Assembly: GCF_009711345.1 (NCBI RefSeq)
Contig: NZ_SMMA01000059.1
Location: 49,733-113,732, forward strand
Length of the DNA stretch: 64,000 bases
Direction: 5' to 3'
From: Pseudovibrio flavus
Lineage (GTDB): Bacteria; Pseudomonadota; Alphaproteobacteria; Rhizobiales; Stappiaceae
The notes under the pieces were generated by a model that saw only the letters and a list, made by a program, of their open reading frames with translations, did no database searches and had not been told where the DNA came from. The position numbers were made by a program, and so were the translations under genes. This document shows, one piece after another, positions 16,331 through 24,132 of this stretch. Position 1 is the first letter of the stretch. Each line of letters starts with the position of its first letter.

Positions 16331-16390
16331 GGGCCACAACGCGCAGGTGCGCGGGGGGGGCCCGTGGGTGGCGCGCAGGGTGCGCGCCGA
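16331..16390. other. Unusually GC-rich hairpin region with a G8 run
   Basis: Between the convergent rirA and kinase genes lies a stretch almost entirely G and C, with eight G in a row at 16353-16360 and a perfect hairpin GGCGCGCA (16370-16377) / TGCGCGCC (16381-16388) with a GGG loop. Composition is unlike the flanks. It could act as a two-way transcription barrier; no T-tract follows. Confidence 0.5.
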
Positions 16391-16422
16391 AATCTCCCTA
16401 ATACAGCCTCCGTTTGCGCGGC

Positions 16423-17790
16423 CTATGTCTGCTTGCCAAGCCACCGCGCCAACATGCCGGTTACACTGGCCTTTGTAACGGGTTTACTCAAGTAGTCGTC
16501 CATTCCAGCTTCCAGACAGCGGCGCTTATGCTCCTCTGTAGCGTTGGCCGTTAATGCGATTATCGGAACCGGCTGGCTATTACTTTCCGCTTCAAAGCCT
16601 CGAATTTCCCGCGTGGCTTCATAGCCGCCCATAATCGGCATGGACACATCCATCAGCACCAAGTCAAAGCGCTGTTTTTTAAAGGTTTCCAGCGCGGCAA
16701 GTCCATCTTCGACTATGGTTGTTTCAATAGGCAAACCATCCAAGAAAGCCTTGATGACCTCTTGGTTTGTTGGCGTATCCTCTGCAATCAAAAGCGAGCT
16801 GGTTTCGGGTAGGAGGCTCGTGAGATCAGCATACTTAACCCCTCGCTTATTCTCGTGCGTAGAAAGGCCGTCTTTTTTAGCTGGAGCACTTTGATCAGCA
16901 GCGATGAACAGCGGCAGTTTAACAGTAAAACAGGAACCCTCTCCTTCCTTGGAGGTCGCCTCAATGGTTCCGTTCAGAAGCTCGATCAGCGACTTCGTAA
17001 TTGCCAGCCCAAGTCCTGTTCCCGCATACTTACGGCTTTCAGAGCTGTCAATTTGTTGAAATCGCTTGAATATTTTCTCGATACGATCTTCAGGAATCCC
17101 AATTCCCGTATCGCGCACGGCAATTGTCGCGTAGGCAAGTTTTCCCGCAGGCTTGATTGAGACATCAAGGGTTACGCTACCTTTTTCCGTAAATTTAACC
17201 GCGTTACCGACAAGGTTGGAGAGGATTTGGCGCACCATTGACTGGTCGCTCATAAACATGCGCGGGCCATCGTCAGGGTAAATTACCTTAAGCTCCACAC
17301 CCTTACTATTGGCTCTGTGCCAGTTAATATTGACCACAGCGCCCAGCAGTTCGGTAAGGTCGAAGGTTGACACATGCACCTGCATCTGTCCGGCCTCGAT
17401 CTTGGAGAAGTCTAGTATATCATTAATGATTTCAAGCAGCGCCTGCGAGCTATCATTGATCATTTGCGCGTAACGGCGCTGTTTTGTGTCAAGCTCGGTT
17501 TCGAGGATAAGTTCCGATACACCGATAACGCCGTTAAGGGGCGTGCGAATTTCATGGCTCATAGTGGCGAGGAACTCGGATTTCGCCACACTCGCCCGCT
17601 GCGCTTGGTTCATTGCCAAACGCAGTTCTTTGGTACGGTCATCAATTTGGTCTTCAAGGGCCTCAAGGGTTTGCGAAAGCGTCTGGTTGGCCAAATAAAG
17701 CTCTCTCGCCTTATCCTCCAGCAACCGTTCAGCTTCTTTTCTTGCTTTTTTTTCCCGCTCCAGGCGCCTTTCGAGGCGATTGATATCCAT
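16423..17790 (-). CDS. hnoK: Hybrid sensor histidine kinase, H-NOX partner (HnoK-like)
   Basis: 455 residues and no transmembrane segment. A charged coiled coil (residues 1-68) leads into the dimerisation domain with phospho-acceptor His79 in [13 protein letters not shown]. The ATP-binding domain follows with N, G1 and G2 boxes ([24 protein letters not shown]), then a receiver domain from about 333 with Asp381 in LVLMDVSMP. It has no sensor domain of its own, and its ATG follows the H-NOX stop by 9 bases, the standard H-NOX/kinase operon in which NO-bound H-NOX inhibits the kinase. Output partners (Hpt or response regulator) are not in the window. Confidence 0.9.
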   Translation of the reverse strand: MDINRLERRLEREKKARKEAERLLEDKARELYLANQTLSQTLEALEDQIDDRTKELRLAMNQAQRASVAKSEFLATMSHEIRTPLNGVIGVSELILETELDTKQRRYAQMINDSSQALLEIINDILDFSKIEAGQMQVHVSTFDLTELLGAVVNINWHRANSKGVELKVIYPDDGPRMFMSDQSMVRQILSNLVGNAVKFTEKGSVTLDVSIKPAGKLAYATIAVRDTGIGIPEDRIEKIFKRFQQIDSSESRKYAGTGLGLAITKSLIELLNGTIEATSKEGEGSCFTVKLPLFIAADQSAPAKKDGLSTHENKRGVKYADLTSLLPETSSLLIAEDTPTNQEVIKAFLDGLPIETTIVEDGLAALETFKKQRFDLVLMDVSMPIMGGYEATREIRGFEAESNSQPVPIIALTANATEEHKRRCLEAGMDDYLSKPVTKASVTGMLARWLGKQT

Positions 17791-17799
17791 CTGCCGTGA

Positions 17800-18345
17800 T
17801 CACATCCTCTCAAGAGTGAATTTGGCATGGTTTCCGGTGCCGCCATCCGTATCCGATGTCAGCTTGATCTCGTCACCGAAGTGCTCCATTGCACCGCGAA
17901 TAAGCCCCAGAGCTAGCGCAGAAAAAGGGCGGGAAGACGAGTATTCCATCACAAGGGTGTTTTCGTCCGGCTGATAGCAGTCAAATCGCGGCAACTCCGC
18001 CTGCGGATAGAGCTTTTTCACTTCCACATGGATGTGGTTTTCAATGCCGGAGAGGAATTTGAAGGTATCATCAACACTGCCGAAGAAGACAGGGTAACGC
18101 TCTACGAAGCGAGGGAACAAGTGCTTTCCGAATGCTTCCACCAGTGCGGGGATGGGCAAGTCCGTTCGCTCACTGAGCTTGGTGACAAGGAGGAGCATCT
18201 CGCCGTGATCATATTCGCCAACAGCAGTATAGACGCCGCCACTTGGAAGCTCGCTTTCGACAGCCTCCATGATTTCGTCCGCTACATCTGGAGAGAAGTT
18301 ATCCTCTACCATCTCCATAAATTCGGTAAAAACGATCCCGAGCAT
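17800..18345 (-). CDS. hnoX: H-NOX haem nitric-oxide sensor
   Basis: 181 residues, the normal single-domain H-NOX length. The start MLGIVFTEFMEMVED matches the family opening, the haem-propionate motif YSSSR (Tyr135-Arg139) fits Y-x-S-x-R, and the probable proximal ligand is His106 in ENHIHVEVKKLYP. H-NOX proteins bind NO through ferrous haem and signal to a partner kinase or cyclic-di-GMP enzyme. The hybrid kinase gene follows after 9 bases. The distal pocket Tyr needed for O2 binding was not traced, so NO selectivity is the family default, not a proven property. Confidence 0.93.
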   Translation of the reverse strand: MLGIVFTEFMEMVEDNFSPDVADEIMEAVESELPSGGVYTAVGEYDHGEMLLLVTKLSERTDLPIPALVEAFGKHLFPRFVERYPVFFGSVDDTFKFLSGIENHIHVEVKKLYPQAELPRFDCYQPDENTLVMEYSSSRPFSALALGLIRGAMEHFGDEIKLTSDTDGGTGNHAKFTLERM

Positions 18346-18494
18346 CTCATCGACTCCGTGCCGTATCCAAGGCCTTCATCAAGAGTGTACAGAGTTCACC
18401 TTTGTTTTTTACTTATCGGAGCATTGGATTTAAGCACGGCGATTTAGAGATCTTAAAGGAAGAACGAGCGGGTTACACCAGCAGGCCACCGCTG

Positions 18495-19265
18495 TTACCA
18501 ATTGTATTTAACCGTTGCAAAATCAGCCTTGAATACGAGCAGATCATCGCGCCTTTCTACGTTACCTTCCAGTGTAACTAGCCTGCCAACCACATCATAA
18601 ATCGCTTCGGGAACCGGATTACCAGCGGGATCTGCCAGGAGGAAAAAGTTGGTGCCTTGAACTGCTCCTGTGGTAACGAACACCGGCGGAATACCGCCTA
18701 TAATACAAAGGTTTGCGCAGGCTTTATGGGCGAGACCTATACCGGGACGCATAGCTCCGCTGTAGCATTTACCGTCGCATATCTCTCCTGTTAGTCGCCA
18801 TTTACCGAGGTCTTCAGCGGCTTGCGGCGTGTAACTATCCGCCGGTTTATCCAATGGCGTGATCTGCACTTTACCACCAACCTGCAGCATCGAAATACTA
18901 CCCCGCTCTAACATAACACCGCCAACTTTGACGTTCTGACCATCCAACGGATCCGCACGAGTTTGAACACCGCGCTTACCTACACCGGATAGTAAAATGG
19001 TTTTCGCGGTGTCTCCAGCTGCCTCGGGCTTCACCCTTAGAACCGGGTAAGGCTTTGATTCAACAACACCTTCCAGCACTTGATAGCCCGCACCCCATTG
19101 GAACGATCCACTACCTGGATCGGGCACCGAGACACCCAAGCCGAAAGACACACCAGCCGCCGCACCGATAAGTACTGCCGAAATCGCCCAAAGAAACGGA
19201 CGAAGCCCTTTGGGAGGTTTTTTTGCCCAACCGATAAAGAAGGCTTGGGCGCTCTTTAATGCCAT
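18495..19265 (-). CDS. Membrane-anchored protein with paired CxxxC motifs, unknown function
   Basis: 256 residues: an N-terminal helix at about 24-46 (LWAISAVLIGAAAGVSFGLG), then a soluble, probably periplasmic domain. Near its centre stand two CxxxC motifs, Cys163/Cys167 (CDGKC) and Cys183/Cys187 (CANLC), with His180 between them, followed by GGIPPVFV. The arrangement suggests a metal or cofactor site, but I do not recognise an assigned family. It is the last gene of the Rieske/FMN operon, 12 bases after the ferric-reductase-like gene, so it probably works with those redox proteins, perhaps as a periplasmic partner. Function unknown. Confidence 0.75.
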   Translation of the reverse strand: MALKSAQAFFIGWAKKPPKGLRPFLWAISAVLIGAAAGVSFGLGVSVPDPGSGSFQWGAGYQVLEGVVESKPYPVLRVKPEAAGDTAKTILLSGVGKRGVQTRADPLDGQNVKVGGVMLERGSISMLQVGGKVQITPLDKPADSYTPQAAEDLGKWRLTGEICDGKCYSGAMRPGIGLAHKACANLCIIGGIPPVFVTTGAVQGTNFFLLADPAGNPVPEAIYDVVGRLVTLEGNVERRDDLLVFKADFATVKYNW

Positions 19266-19277
19266 GGCGTGATCTCC

Positions 19278-20333
19278 CTAGCCTGATAGTTGGACGGGTT
19301 CTACATAGGTACCAGCAGGCAGCGCTTCCGGGTTCAGCTGCAAGCGACCCTTTTCCAAACGCAATCTGTAAGTTGGAATCTTCTCTTTAAATGGCGGTGG
19401 TGAGCAGCCATCTTCCAACCGGTATTGATAACCGTGCCAAGGACAGGTCACACAGCCGTAGACGATTTTACCCTCGCCTAGAGGGCCATTTTGGTGGGCA
19501 CATACATTTGAGATTGCCGAGACTTTTGTTCCGTTGCGAAATACGGCAACTCTTTCGCTCTCATCGATGGAGACAATGAGCGCGCGCTTATCCGGTATGG
19601 AGAGCGGATCACCCAAGTCTAGCCACTTAGTATCCTCCTTATCCTCTGGCGGACTGTCTGTGTCTGTAACTTTCTCTTTCCGAGCTGCAACGAGATGAAG
19701 AGAGACAACGAGAGCGACTGAACCAACAACAACGGTAGACATAAGCGGTCCTGCAGCTCCTTGCAGCGCCCCCAAGGCAACATGTCCAACGACCAGCGCA
19801 TAGGCAAAGTAGATGCCCATATGCAGGGTTTTCCATGTCGGTGGACCGAGGAAATGAAGCCAGAAATCGTGGCTAGTACAGGCCAAAACCAAAAGGATTA
19901 GAAGCGCGAAAAGCCCCAGTATCTCAAAGGGAAAACCAAGAAACTCGGCGTAACTTGTATTGCTGAATAGGACTGCGGCGTACTTATTGATTGGAGAGAA
20001 GGCATAGTACCAATCAATAACATAGCTCACATGAAAGAGCGCCAGAACGCAGGTCATCACGCCCAAATGGCGACGATTATAAAGCAGTGGCAGAAACCGC
20101 TTATCCAGCCGCGCTAACGGACCTACGCAAAGTATGACGGTGAGCAGAAGAAAGACGCAGCTGCCAAAAGCTTGCGCCCAATAGATGTGCCCATCAATCG
20201 GTTTCGTTACGCTTTGAAATGCAGGAGCGATATAGAGATATAGGCCAAGGTAGGTGCCTATCATGGCAAGCACTACGGCATCGTACGCAAACTTGGTTCT
20301 GTTCCATATTACGGGAACGTACTTTACGCTCAT
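19278..20333 (-). CDS. Ferric-reductase-like transmembrane protein fused to a Rieske domain
   Basis: 351 residues. Residues 15-215 hold about six helices with histidines placed as in ferric reductase/YedZ-type haem b domains (RRHLG His89, His101, LHM His171, GH His184). A linker follows, then a Rieske [2Fe-2S] domain with Cys278-x-His280 and Cys297-x2-His300 (CPWHGYQY). The protein would pass electrons between a soluble or periplasmic centre and membrane haem. Its ATG overlaps the stop of the 55-residue gene by 3 bases, so translation is coupled. It is one of two Rieske-bearing proteins in this operon. No FAD/NAD domain is attached, so the electron donor must be another protein. Confidence 0.85.
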   Translation of the reverse strand: MSVKYVPVIWNRTKFAYDAVVLAMIGTYLGLYLYIAPAFQSVTKPIDGHIYWAQAFGSCVFLLLTVILCVGPLARLDKRFLPLLYNRRHLGVMTCVLALFHVSYVIDWYYAFSPINKYAAVLFSNTSYAEFLGFPFEILGLFALLILLVLACTSHDFWLHFLGPPTWKTLHMGIYFAYALVVGHVALGALQGAAGPLMSTVVVGSVALVVSLHLVAARKEKVTDTDSPPEDKEDTKWLDLGDPLSIPDKRALIVSIDESERVAVFRNGTKVSAISNVCAHQNGPLGEGKIVYGCVTCPWHGYQYRLEDGCSPPPFKEKIPTYRLRLEKGRLQLNPEALPAGTYVEPVQLSG

Positions 20334-20497
20334 CCAGCCTTCTCCCCTATGGCTTTCGCCCGTTCATCGAGCGGTACGGCTGGCTCTTCCATCGTTCCCG
20401 TTACCCTTTCCATTTGCGAAAAAAGCAGCAGCAAGGGGATGATGAATGCTAGACAAAGCCAGATATAGCGGTGGGCTCGACGGTGCCTACGTTGCAT
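20330..20497 (-). CDS. 55-residue single-pass membrane protein in the redox operon
   Basis: A small gene bridging the only gap of this operon. Its ATG overlaps the end of the 76-residue gene by 11 bases, and its TGA overlaps the ATG of the ferric-reductase-like gene. The product begins with a basic, His/Arg-rich tail (MQRRHRRAHR), has one hydrophobic helix (YIWLCLAFIIPLLLLF, residues 11-26) and an acidic tail (EEPAVPLDERAKAIGEKAG). This is the N-in topology expected for a small subunit of a membrane complex. No family is recognised. Both overlaps strongly support translation. Confidence 0.7.
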   Translation of the reverse strand: MQRRHRRAHRYIWLCLAFIIPLLLLFSQMERVTGTMEEPAVPLDERAKAIGEKAG

Positions 20498-20717
20498 CTG
20501 CATCCTCCGATATTGAACGGCTAGCAGAGCGCCAATGATAGATAACCAAAGGCCAGAGCAGAACGAGGCCGGGAATTATCTGAAGCCTGAATAAATAGGC
20601 ACCTCGCGCGGCTTCTTCTACCTTGTCCAAGCCAAACACAAGGAAGAGAAGGGCAACGGCCAGCCCCATTACGCCGTAGACAACAAGACAGTAGTAGATG
20701 ACTTCTATAGCTAGCAC
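20487..20717 (-). CDS. 76-residue two-helix membrane protein in the redox operon
   Basis: A short hydrophobic protein with two predicted helices, at about residues 3-27 (VIYYCLVVYGVMGLAVALLFLV) and 42-62 (LFRLQIIPGLVLLWPLVIYHW), and a charged C-terminus. It starts 8 bases after the FMN glutamate-synthase-like gene and its end overlaps the next small gene by 11 bases. It is probably a structural or quinone-side subunit of the complex encoded here. No family recognised. Confidence 0.75.
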   Translation of the reverse strand: MLAIEVIYYCLVVYGVMGLAVALLFLVFGLDKVEEAARGAYLFRLQIIPGLVLLWPLVIYHWRSASRSISEDADAT

Positions 20718-20725
20718 GTCACCTC

Positions 20726-22342
20726 CTATAACCGTTGTTCAACGCCAGCATAAGAAACGCCGGATAGGCGAGACATTTCCGTGCTGAGTGTCGTCAAATC
20801 ATCCGTGCTGAACTGATTGAAATGGCTGTGTCCGCAGGCTCTCGCCAGCACCTTCATCAGATCCACACTGCTTTCAAAGAAGCGCGTCAAACGCGCTGCC
20901 GACTTCAAAACGTCAAGGCGAGCAACCAGATGATCCTTTTGCGTTGCAACGCCAACCGGACAGTTGTTTGTGTGGCACGCCCGCATGGCTATACAGCCGA
21001 TCGCCTGCATTGGCGCATTGGCGAGCGCAACCGCATCTGCCCCTAGCGCCAAAGCCTTCACAAAGTCCTCTGGCTTTCGCAGCCCCCCTGTTGCCACAAG
21101 AGACACGCCTTTCGCCTTGCAGTTGTCTAAGTGCCTGCGGGCGCGAGCCAGAGCTGGAATGGTCGCTACCGAGATATTATCGCGGAAGATGAGAGGCGCG
21201 GCTCCTGTCCCGCCGCCTCGTCCATCCAGAATGATATAGTCCACGCCGATCTCTAAAGCCGTGTCTATATCTCTTTCTATGTGCTGGGCTGAAAGCTTGA
21301 AGCCTACGGGAATGCCGCCGGTTTTATCGCGCACCTTTTCCGCAAAGTCTCTGAACTGTTCTGGCGTTGTCATATCGGGAAAACGAGCTGGCGAGATCGC
21401 ATCCTCTCCCGCTTGGAGATGGCGCACCTTAGCGATTTTTTCCGTAACCTTGGCTGCAGGCAAATGACCACCCGTTCCGGTTTTAGCAGCTTGCCCGCCC
21501 TTAAAATGAAACGCTTGTACTTTGGTGAGGAGGTCCCATGAAAAGCCAAAGCGTGCAGATGCTAACTCATAGAAATAACGGGAGTTTGCTTCCTGCTCTT
21601 CCGGTAGCATACCGCCCTCGCCAGAGCAGATGCCGGTCCCTGCGCCCTCTGCGCCTTTTGCAAGGGCTACCTTTGCAACCTCTGACAAAGCACCAAAGCT
21701 CATATCGGAGACAAACAGCGGGATCTTCAAGGTAAGTGGCTTTTGCGCATTGGGCCCAATTACAACTTCGGTGCCGACTTCATGGTCGTCAAGCAGTGGA
21801 GGTTTATGAAGCTGAGCGGTTAGGACCTGAATGTCATCCCAATCAGGCAACTGCGAACGCGGTACGCCCATCGCAGCCATGGGCCCGTGGTGGCCAGTTT
21901 GTTTAAGACCGCTTTTGGCAAGGCTTGTTATGTCCCGATTAAAGGGTTCCTCCGGCCCACCGTGAATATCGGCATAAAGGCCCAGATAGGCTTTGCGAAG
22001 GTAAGGCTGAGGGTGCTTTGCAGCCCAATCAGCAATCTCGTCTTCATCGACAAGAACATCGTTCCCATCAACCCAATGGGAGAACTTTTGAAGAGCTTCG
22101 GCGTTATTGTAGGAACTTACACCGCTTTCGAGACGGTAATCCCAATTGTGAAGGCCGCACATGAGGTTTTTTCCGCGTACGTACCCGTCTGACAACAAAG
22201 CCCCCCGATGTAGGCAGCGGCCGTAAAAAACCGAAAGCTCGTCGTCAAAGCGCACCACGACAAGGTCAACTTCTCCAACCAACGCATAGGCCGGAACGCG
22301 GTCTTCCAGCTGGTCGAACTCGGCAACCTTGCACTTTTTCAT
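20726..22342 (-). CDS. Rieske domain fused to FMN-binding glutamate-synthase-like oxidoreductase
   Basis: 538 residues. The first 105 form a Rieske [2Fe-2S] domain with Cys-x-His in GRCLHRG and Cys-x2-His in CGLHNWDY. The rest is the FMN-binding domain of the glutamate synthase large subunit (GGGTGAAP loop, LVATGGLRKPEDF) with the 3Fe-4S cysteine motif RACHTNNCPVG near 460. Amidotransferase and NADPH-binding parts are missing, so it is not a complete GOGAT; related proteins act in N-methylglutamate synthesis or have no known role. It heads an operon of five genes with a Rieske-haem membrane protein and two small membrane proteins, pointing to a membrane-linked FMN oxidoreductase with unknown substrate. 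Confidence 0.87.
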   Translation of the reverse strand: MKKCKVAEFDQLEDRVPAYALVGEVDLVVVRFDDELSVFYGRCLHRGALLSDGYVRGKNLMCGLHNWDYRLESGVSSYNNAEALQKFSHWVDGNDVLVDEDEIADWAAKHPQPYLRKAYLGLYADIHGGPEEPFNRDITSLAKSGLKQTGHHGPMAAMGVPRSQLPDWDDIQVLTAQLHKPPLLDDHEVGTEVVIGPNAQKPLTLKIPLFVSDMSFGALSEVAKVALAKGAEGAGTGICSGEGGMLPEEQEANSRYFYELASARFGFSWDLLTKVQAFHFKGGQAAKTGTGGHLPAAKVTEKIAKVRHLQAGEDAISPARFPDMTTPEQFRDFAEKVRDKTGGIPVGFKLSAQHIERDIDTALEIGVDYIILDGRGGGTGAAPLIFRDNISVATIPALARARRHLDNCKAKGVSLVATGGLRKPEDFVKALALGADAVALANAPMQAIGCIAMRACHTNNCPVGVATQKDHLVARLDVLKSAARLTRFFESSVDLMKVLARACGHSHFNQFSTDDLTTLSTEMSRLSGVSYAGVEQRL

Positions 22343-22397
22343 GCCAACAGCACCTCCATTTCCATCGCTAAGCTAACTGCTTCAAGAAGGAGGGTCA

Positions 22398-22482
22398 GGT
22401 CCCCAAAACACACTGCCGAAAATACCAGTAGCATTCACTGCGACTGACGCAAGCGTAGGGAAACGCAACAAACTTGGGGACC
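22398..22482. repeat. Widely spaced 9-bp inverted repeat in the divergent redox operon / mog region
   Basis: GGTCCCCAA at 22398-22406 and its exact reverse complement TTGGGGACC at 22474-22482 lie 67 bases apart in the 226-base region between the divergent Rieske-FMN operon and mog. They could be two halves of a looping operator or a long stem in an RNA leader. Confidence 0.5.
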
Positions 22483-22568
22483 GGAAAGGCTCAGGGTTCA
22501 CAGCCGCTTGAGAAGACAATCAGAGCGTAGCAACAATGGGCGACTAGGTATTTTGCAGGAGCCCACCC

Positions 22569-23093
22569 ATGAAAATTGCATCGGTAACCATTTCTGATCG
22601 AGCAAGCCAAGGTATTTACGAGGATAAAAGTGGCCCTGCCATTATGGCGTACATGGAACAAGCTGTTGTTACGCCATGGGAAAAAGTGAGCTGCGTCATC
22701 CCAGACGGGATCGATAGCGTAAGAGATACGCTGCTGGACCTGTGCGATAATCAGAAAGTGGACCTTATTCTCACCACCGGAGGCACAGGCCCTTCCCCAC
22801 GCGACCTTACAGTGGAAGCAATGGCAGATGTGATTGAAAAAGAACTGCCGGGTTTTGGAGAGCTGATGCGTAAGGTGAGCCTTGAAGAGGTGCCAACCGC
22901 TATTTTGTCCCGTCAGACTGCTGGTATTCGCGGAAGCTCGCTCATTATCAATCTACCGGGCAAACCTGCAGCGATTAAAACGTGCCTTGATGCTGTGTTC
23001 CCGGCAGTACCTTACTGCCTTGATTTGATCGGCGCGGGCCGTATCGAGACTGACCCGGAAGTCATCAAGGTGTTCCGCCCGAAAGGTGCATAA
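22569..23093 (+). CDS. mog: Molybdopterin adenylyltransferase
   Basis: 174 residues of the MogA/MoaB fold: the start MKIASVTISDRASQGIYEDKSG, the TTGGTGPSPRDLT nucleotide/molybdopterin loop at about 72-84, and LPGFGELMRK and the GSSLIINLPGKP loop. Mog adenylates molybdopterin before molybdate insertion. The extended GIYEDKSG segment and length suit Mog better than MoaB. It serves all molybdoenzymes of the cell, including the sulfite dehydrogenase at 4957-6249. It is divergent from the Rieske-FMN operon and ends convergent to a nitroreductase gene. Confidence 0.93.
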   Translation: MKIASVTISDRASQGIYEDKSGPAIMAYMEQAVVTPWEKVSCVIPDGIDSVRDTLLDLCDNQKVDLILTTGGTGPSPRDLTVEAMADVIEKELPGFGELMRKVSLEEVPTAILSRQTAGIRGSSLIINLPGKPAAIKTCLDAVFPAVPYCLDLIGAGRIETDPEVIKVFRPKGA

Positions 23094-23105
23094 TAAATGG
23101 ACGTG

Positions 23106-23137
23106 GCGCTTTGCTCACCAGTCGGAGAGCAAAGCGC
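23106..23137. terminator. Perfect 11-bp stem-loop at the convergent mog / nitroreductase ends
   Basis: GCGCTTTGCTC (23106-23116) and GAGCAAAGCGC (23127-23137) with a 10-base loop start 13 bases past the mog stop and cover the last codons of the nitroreductase gene. No T-tract on either side; probably limits read-through both ways. Confidence 0.5.
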
Positions 23138-23693
23138 TGGCATCGAATTGGCGGGGTTTAGGGCCCCGGCTATCCGTTCCTAAAGAGATAAAGCAGAGAA
23201 ACCGCTCATTTGCTGCAAGGCTCAAGCCCCTATGCATAAGCGCAGAGCGAGCAGACTGGCCGCTGGTCACACGGCTGGCAAAGCCCATAGCTGTCGCGGC
23301 AAGCAAGAAGTTTTGAAGCGCAGCCCCTGCTGCTGTGATCTGCTCATCGGCCGGAATGCCCGTTTCCAGCTCATCCTTGATCGATGCGACTAGCACCAAT
23401 AGCTCTGGGCCACGATGGGCTTTTTCTCTTGCCCGCTCCACATCCTCTGCCGAGGCATCGGGATAGCGGTCAATCAGCGCCTCTTCAAAAAGATCAGCAA
23501 GATCTGCCCTTTTGTCCTTGGCGATATAGATAAAGCGGAAAGGTTTTAGCCGGCCGTGATCTGGCGCGGTAGCAGCTGCGGCAATCATCTGCATGATTTG
23601 TTCGCGAGATGGCGCTGGCTCGCTCATTTTTTTCAAGGAAGCGGAGTAACGGCTCTCCAAAAAATCCAGAAGCGTTTGTAAAGATTGCGCCAT
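23115..23693 (-). CDS. Nitroreductase family protein (YdjA-like)
   Basis: 192 residues from the ATG at 23693; an upstream extension of 28 codons is not needed. Family features are the FMN-contact start LLDFLESRYSASLKKM, the AATAPDHGRLKPFRFI segment, a central AALQNFLLAATAMGFASRVTSG helix and the C-terminal FISLGTDSRGPKPR. Such proteins are small dimeric FMN enzymes that reduce nitro compounds, quinones or flavins with NAD(P)H; the physiological substrate is unknown. It converges with mog. Confidence 0.87.
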   Translation of the reverse strand: MAQSLQTLLDFLESRYSASLKKMSEPAPSREQIMQMIAAAATAPDHGRLKPFRFIYIAKDKRADLADLFEEALIDRYPDASAEDVERAREKAHRGPELLVLVASIKDELETGIPADEQITAAGAALQNFLLAATAMGFASRVTSGQSARSALMHRGLSLAANERFLCFISLGTDSRGPKPRQFDASALLSDW

Positions 23694-23775
23694 GCTTCGT
23701 CCTCGCACATAAACCAGAGCGGCAGAAATGCCTGTTGCGAAATCAAGTTTATAGGGAACGCTTGGCCTAAAACGC

Positions 23776-23798
23776 AAAAAAACGCCTTACGGCGCTTT
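23776..23798 (-). terminator. Terminator of the tRNA-Arg gene
   Basis: On the minus strand CGCC, loop GTAA, GGCG, followed by seven T, with flanking A/T able to lengthen the stem. It lies 25 bases past the tRNA 3' end. Confidence 0.75.
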
Positions 23799-23822
23799 CA
23801 CATAGTCATTATTGGGGAAAAA

Positions 23823-23899
23823 TGGCGCACCGGGGAAGATTCGAACTCCCGACCCCCAGATTCGTAGTCTGGTGCTCTATCCAGCTGAGCTACCGGTGC
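23823..23899 (-). tRNA. tRNA-Arg (anticodon ACG)
   Basis: A 77-base cloverleaf read from the minus strand: acceptor GCACCGG pairing with CCGGTGC, the D-arm AGCTCAGCTGGATAGAGC, anticodon stem CCAGA/TCTGG with loop CTACGAA (anticodon ACG, wobble A probably edited to inosine), the T-loop GTTCGAATC, discriminator G and encoded CCA. It is followed by its own terminator. Confidence 0.97.
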
Positions 23900-24132
23900 A
23901 TCACTTGTTCGCGCCGCCTCTTGGCGTTGGGCGTTGCGCCCTTGGAACGAGGGCCTATGTACTCACCTCTTGAGCACTTGGCAAGCGCTTTCATCGATTT
24001 TTATCAGGACATCTGTGAATTGGGGATAAAGAAACTCGAAAGTGAGGAAAAACTATCCAAATCCACGTATCTATACCTAACAACACCGCAATCATAAGTA
24101 GCTAAGTTGCCGGAATATATCGTAAAAATTTC

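Noticed and set aside
20726-22342. Ordinary glutamate synthase large subunit
   Set aside because: The protein starts with a Rieske domain and lacks the glutamine amidotransferase and GXGXG C-terminal domains, and no small subunit gene follows.
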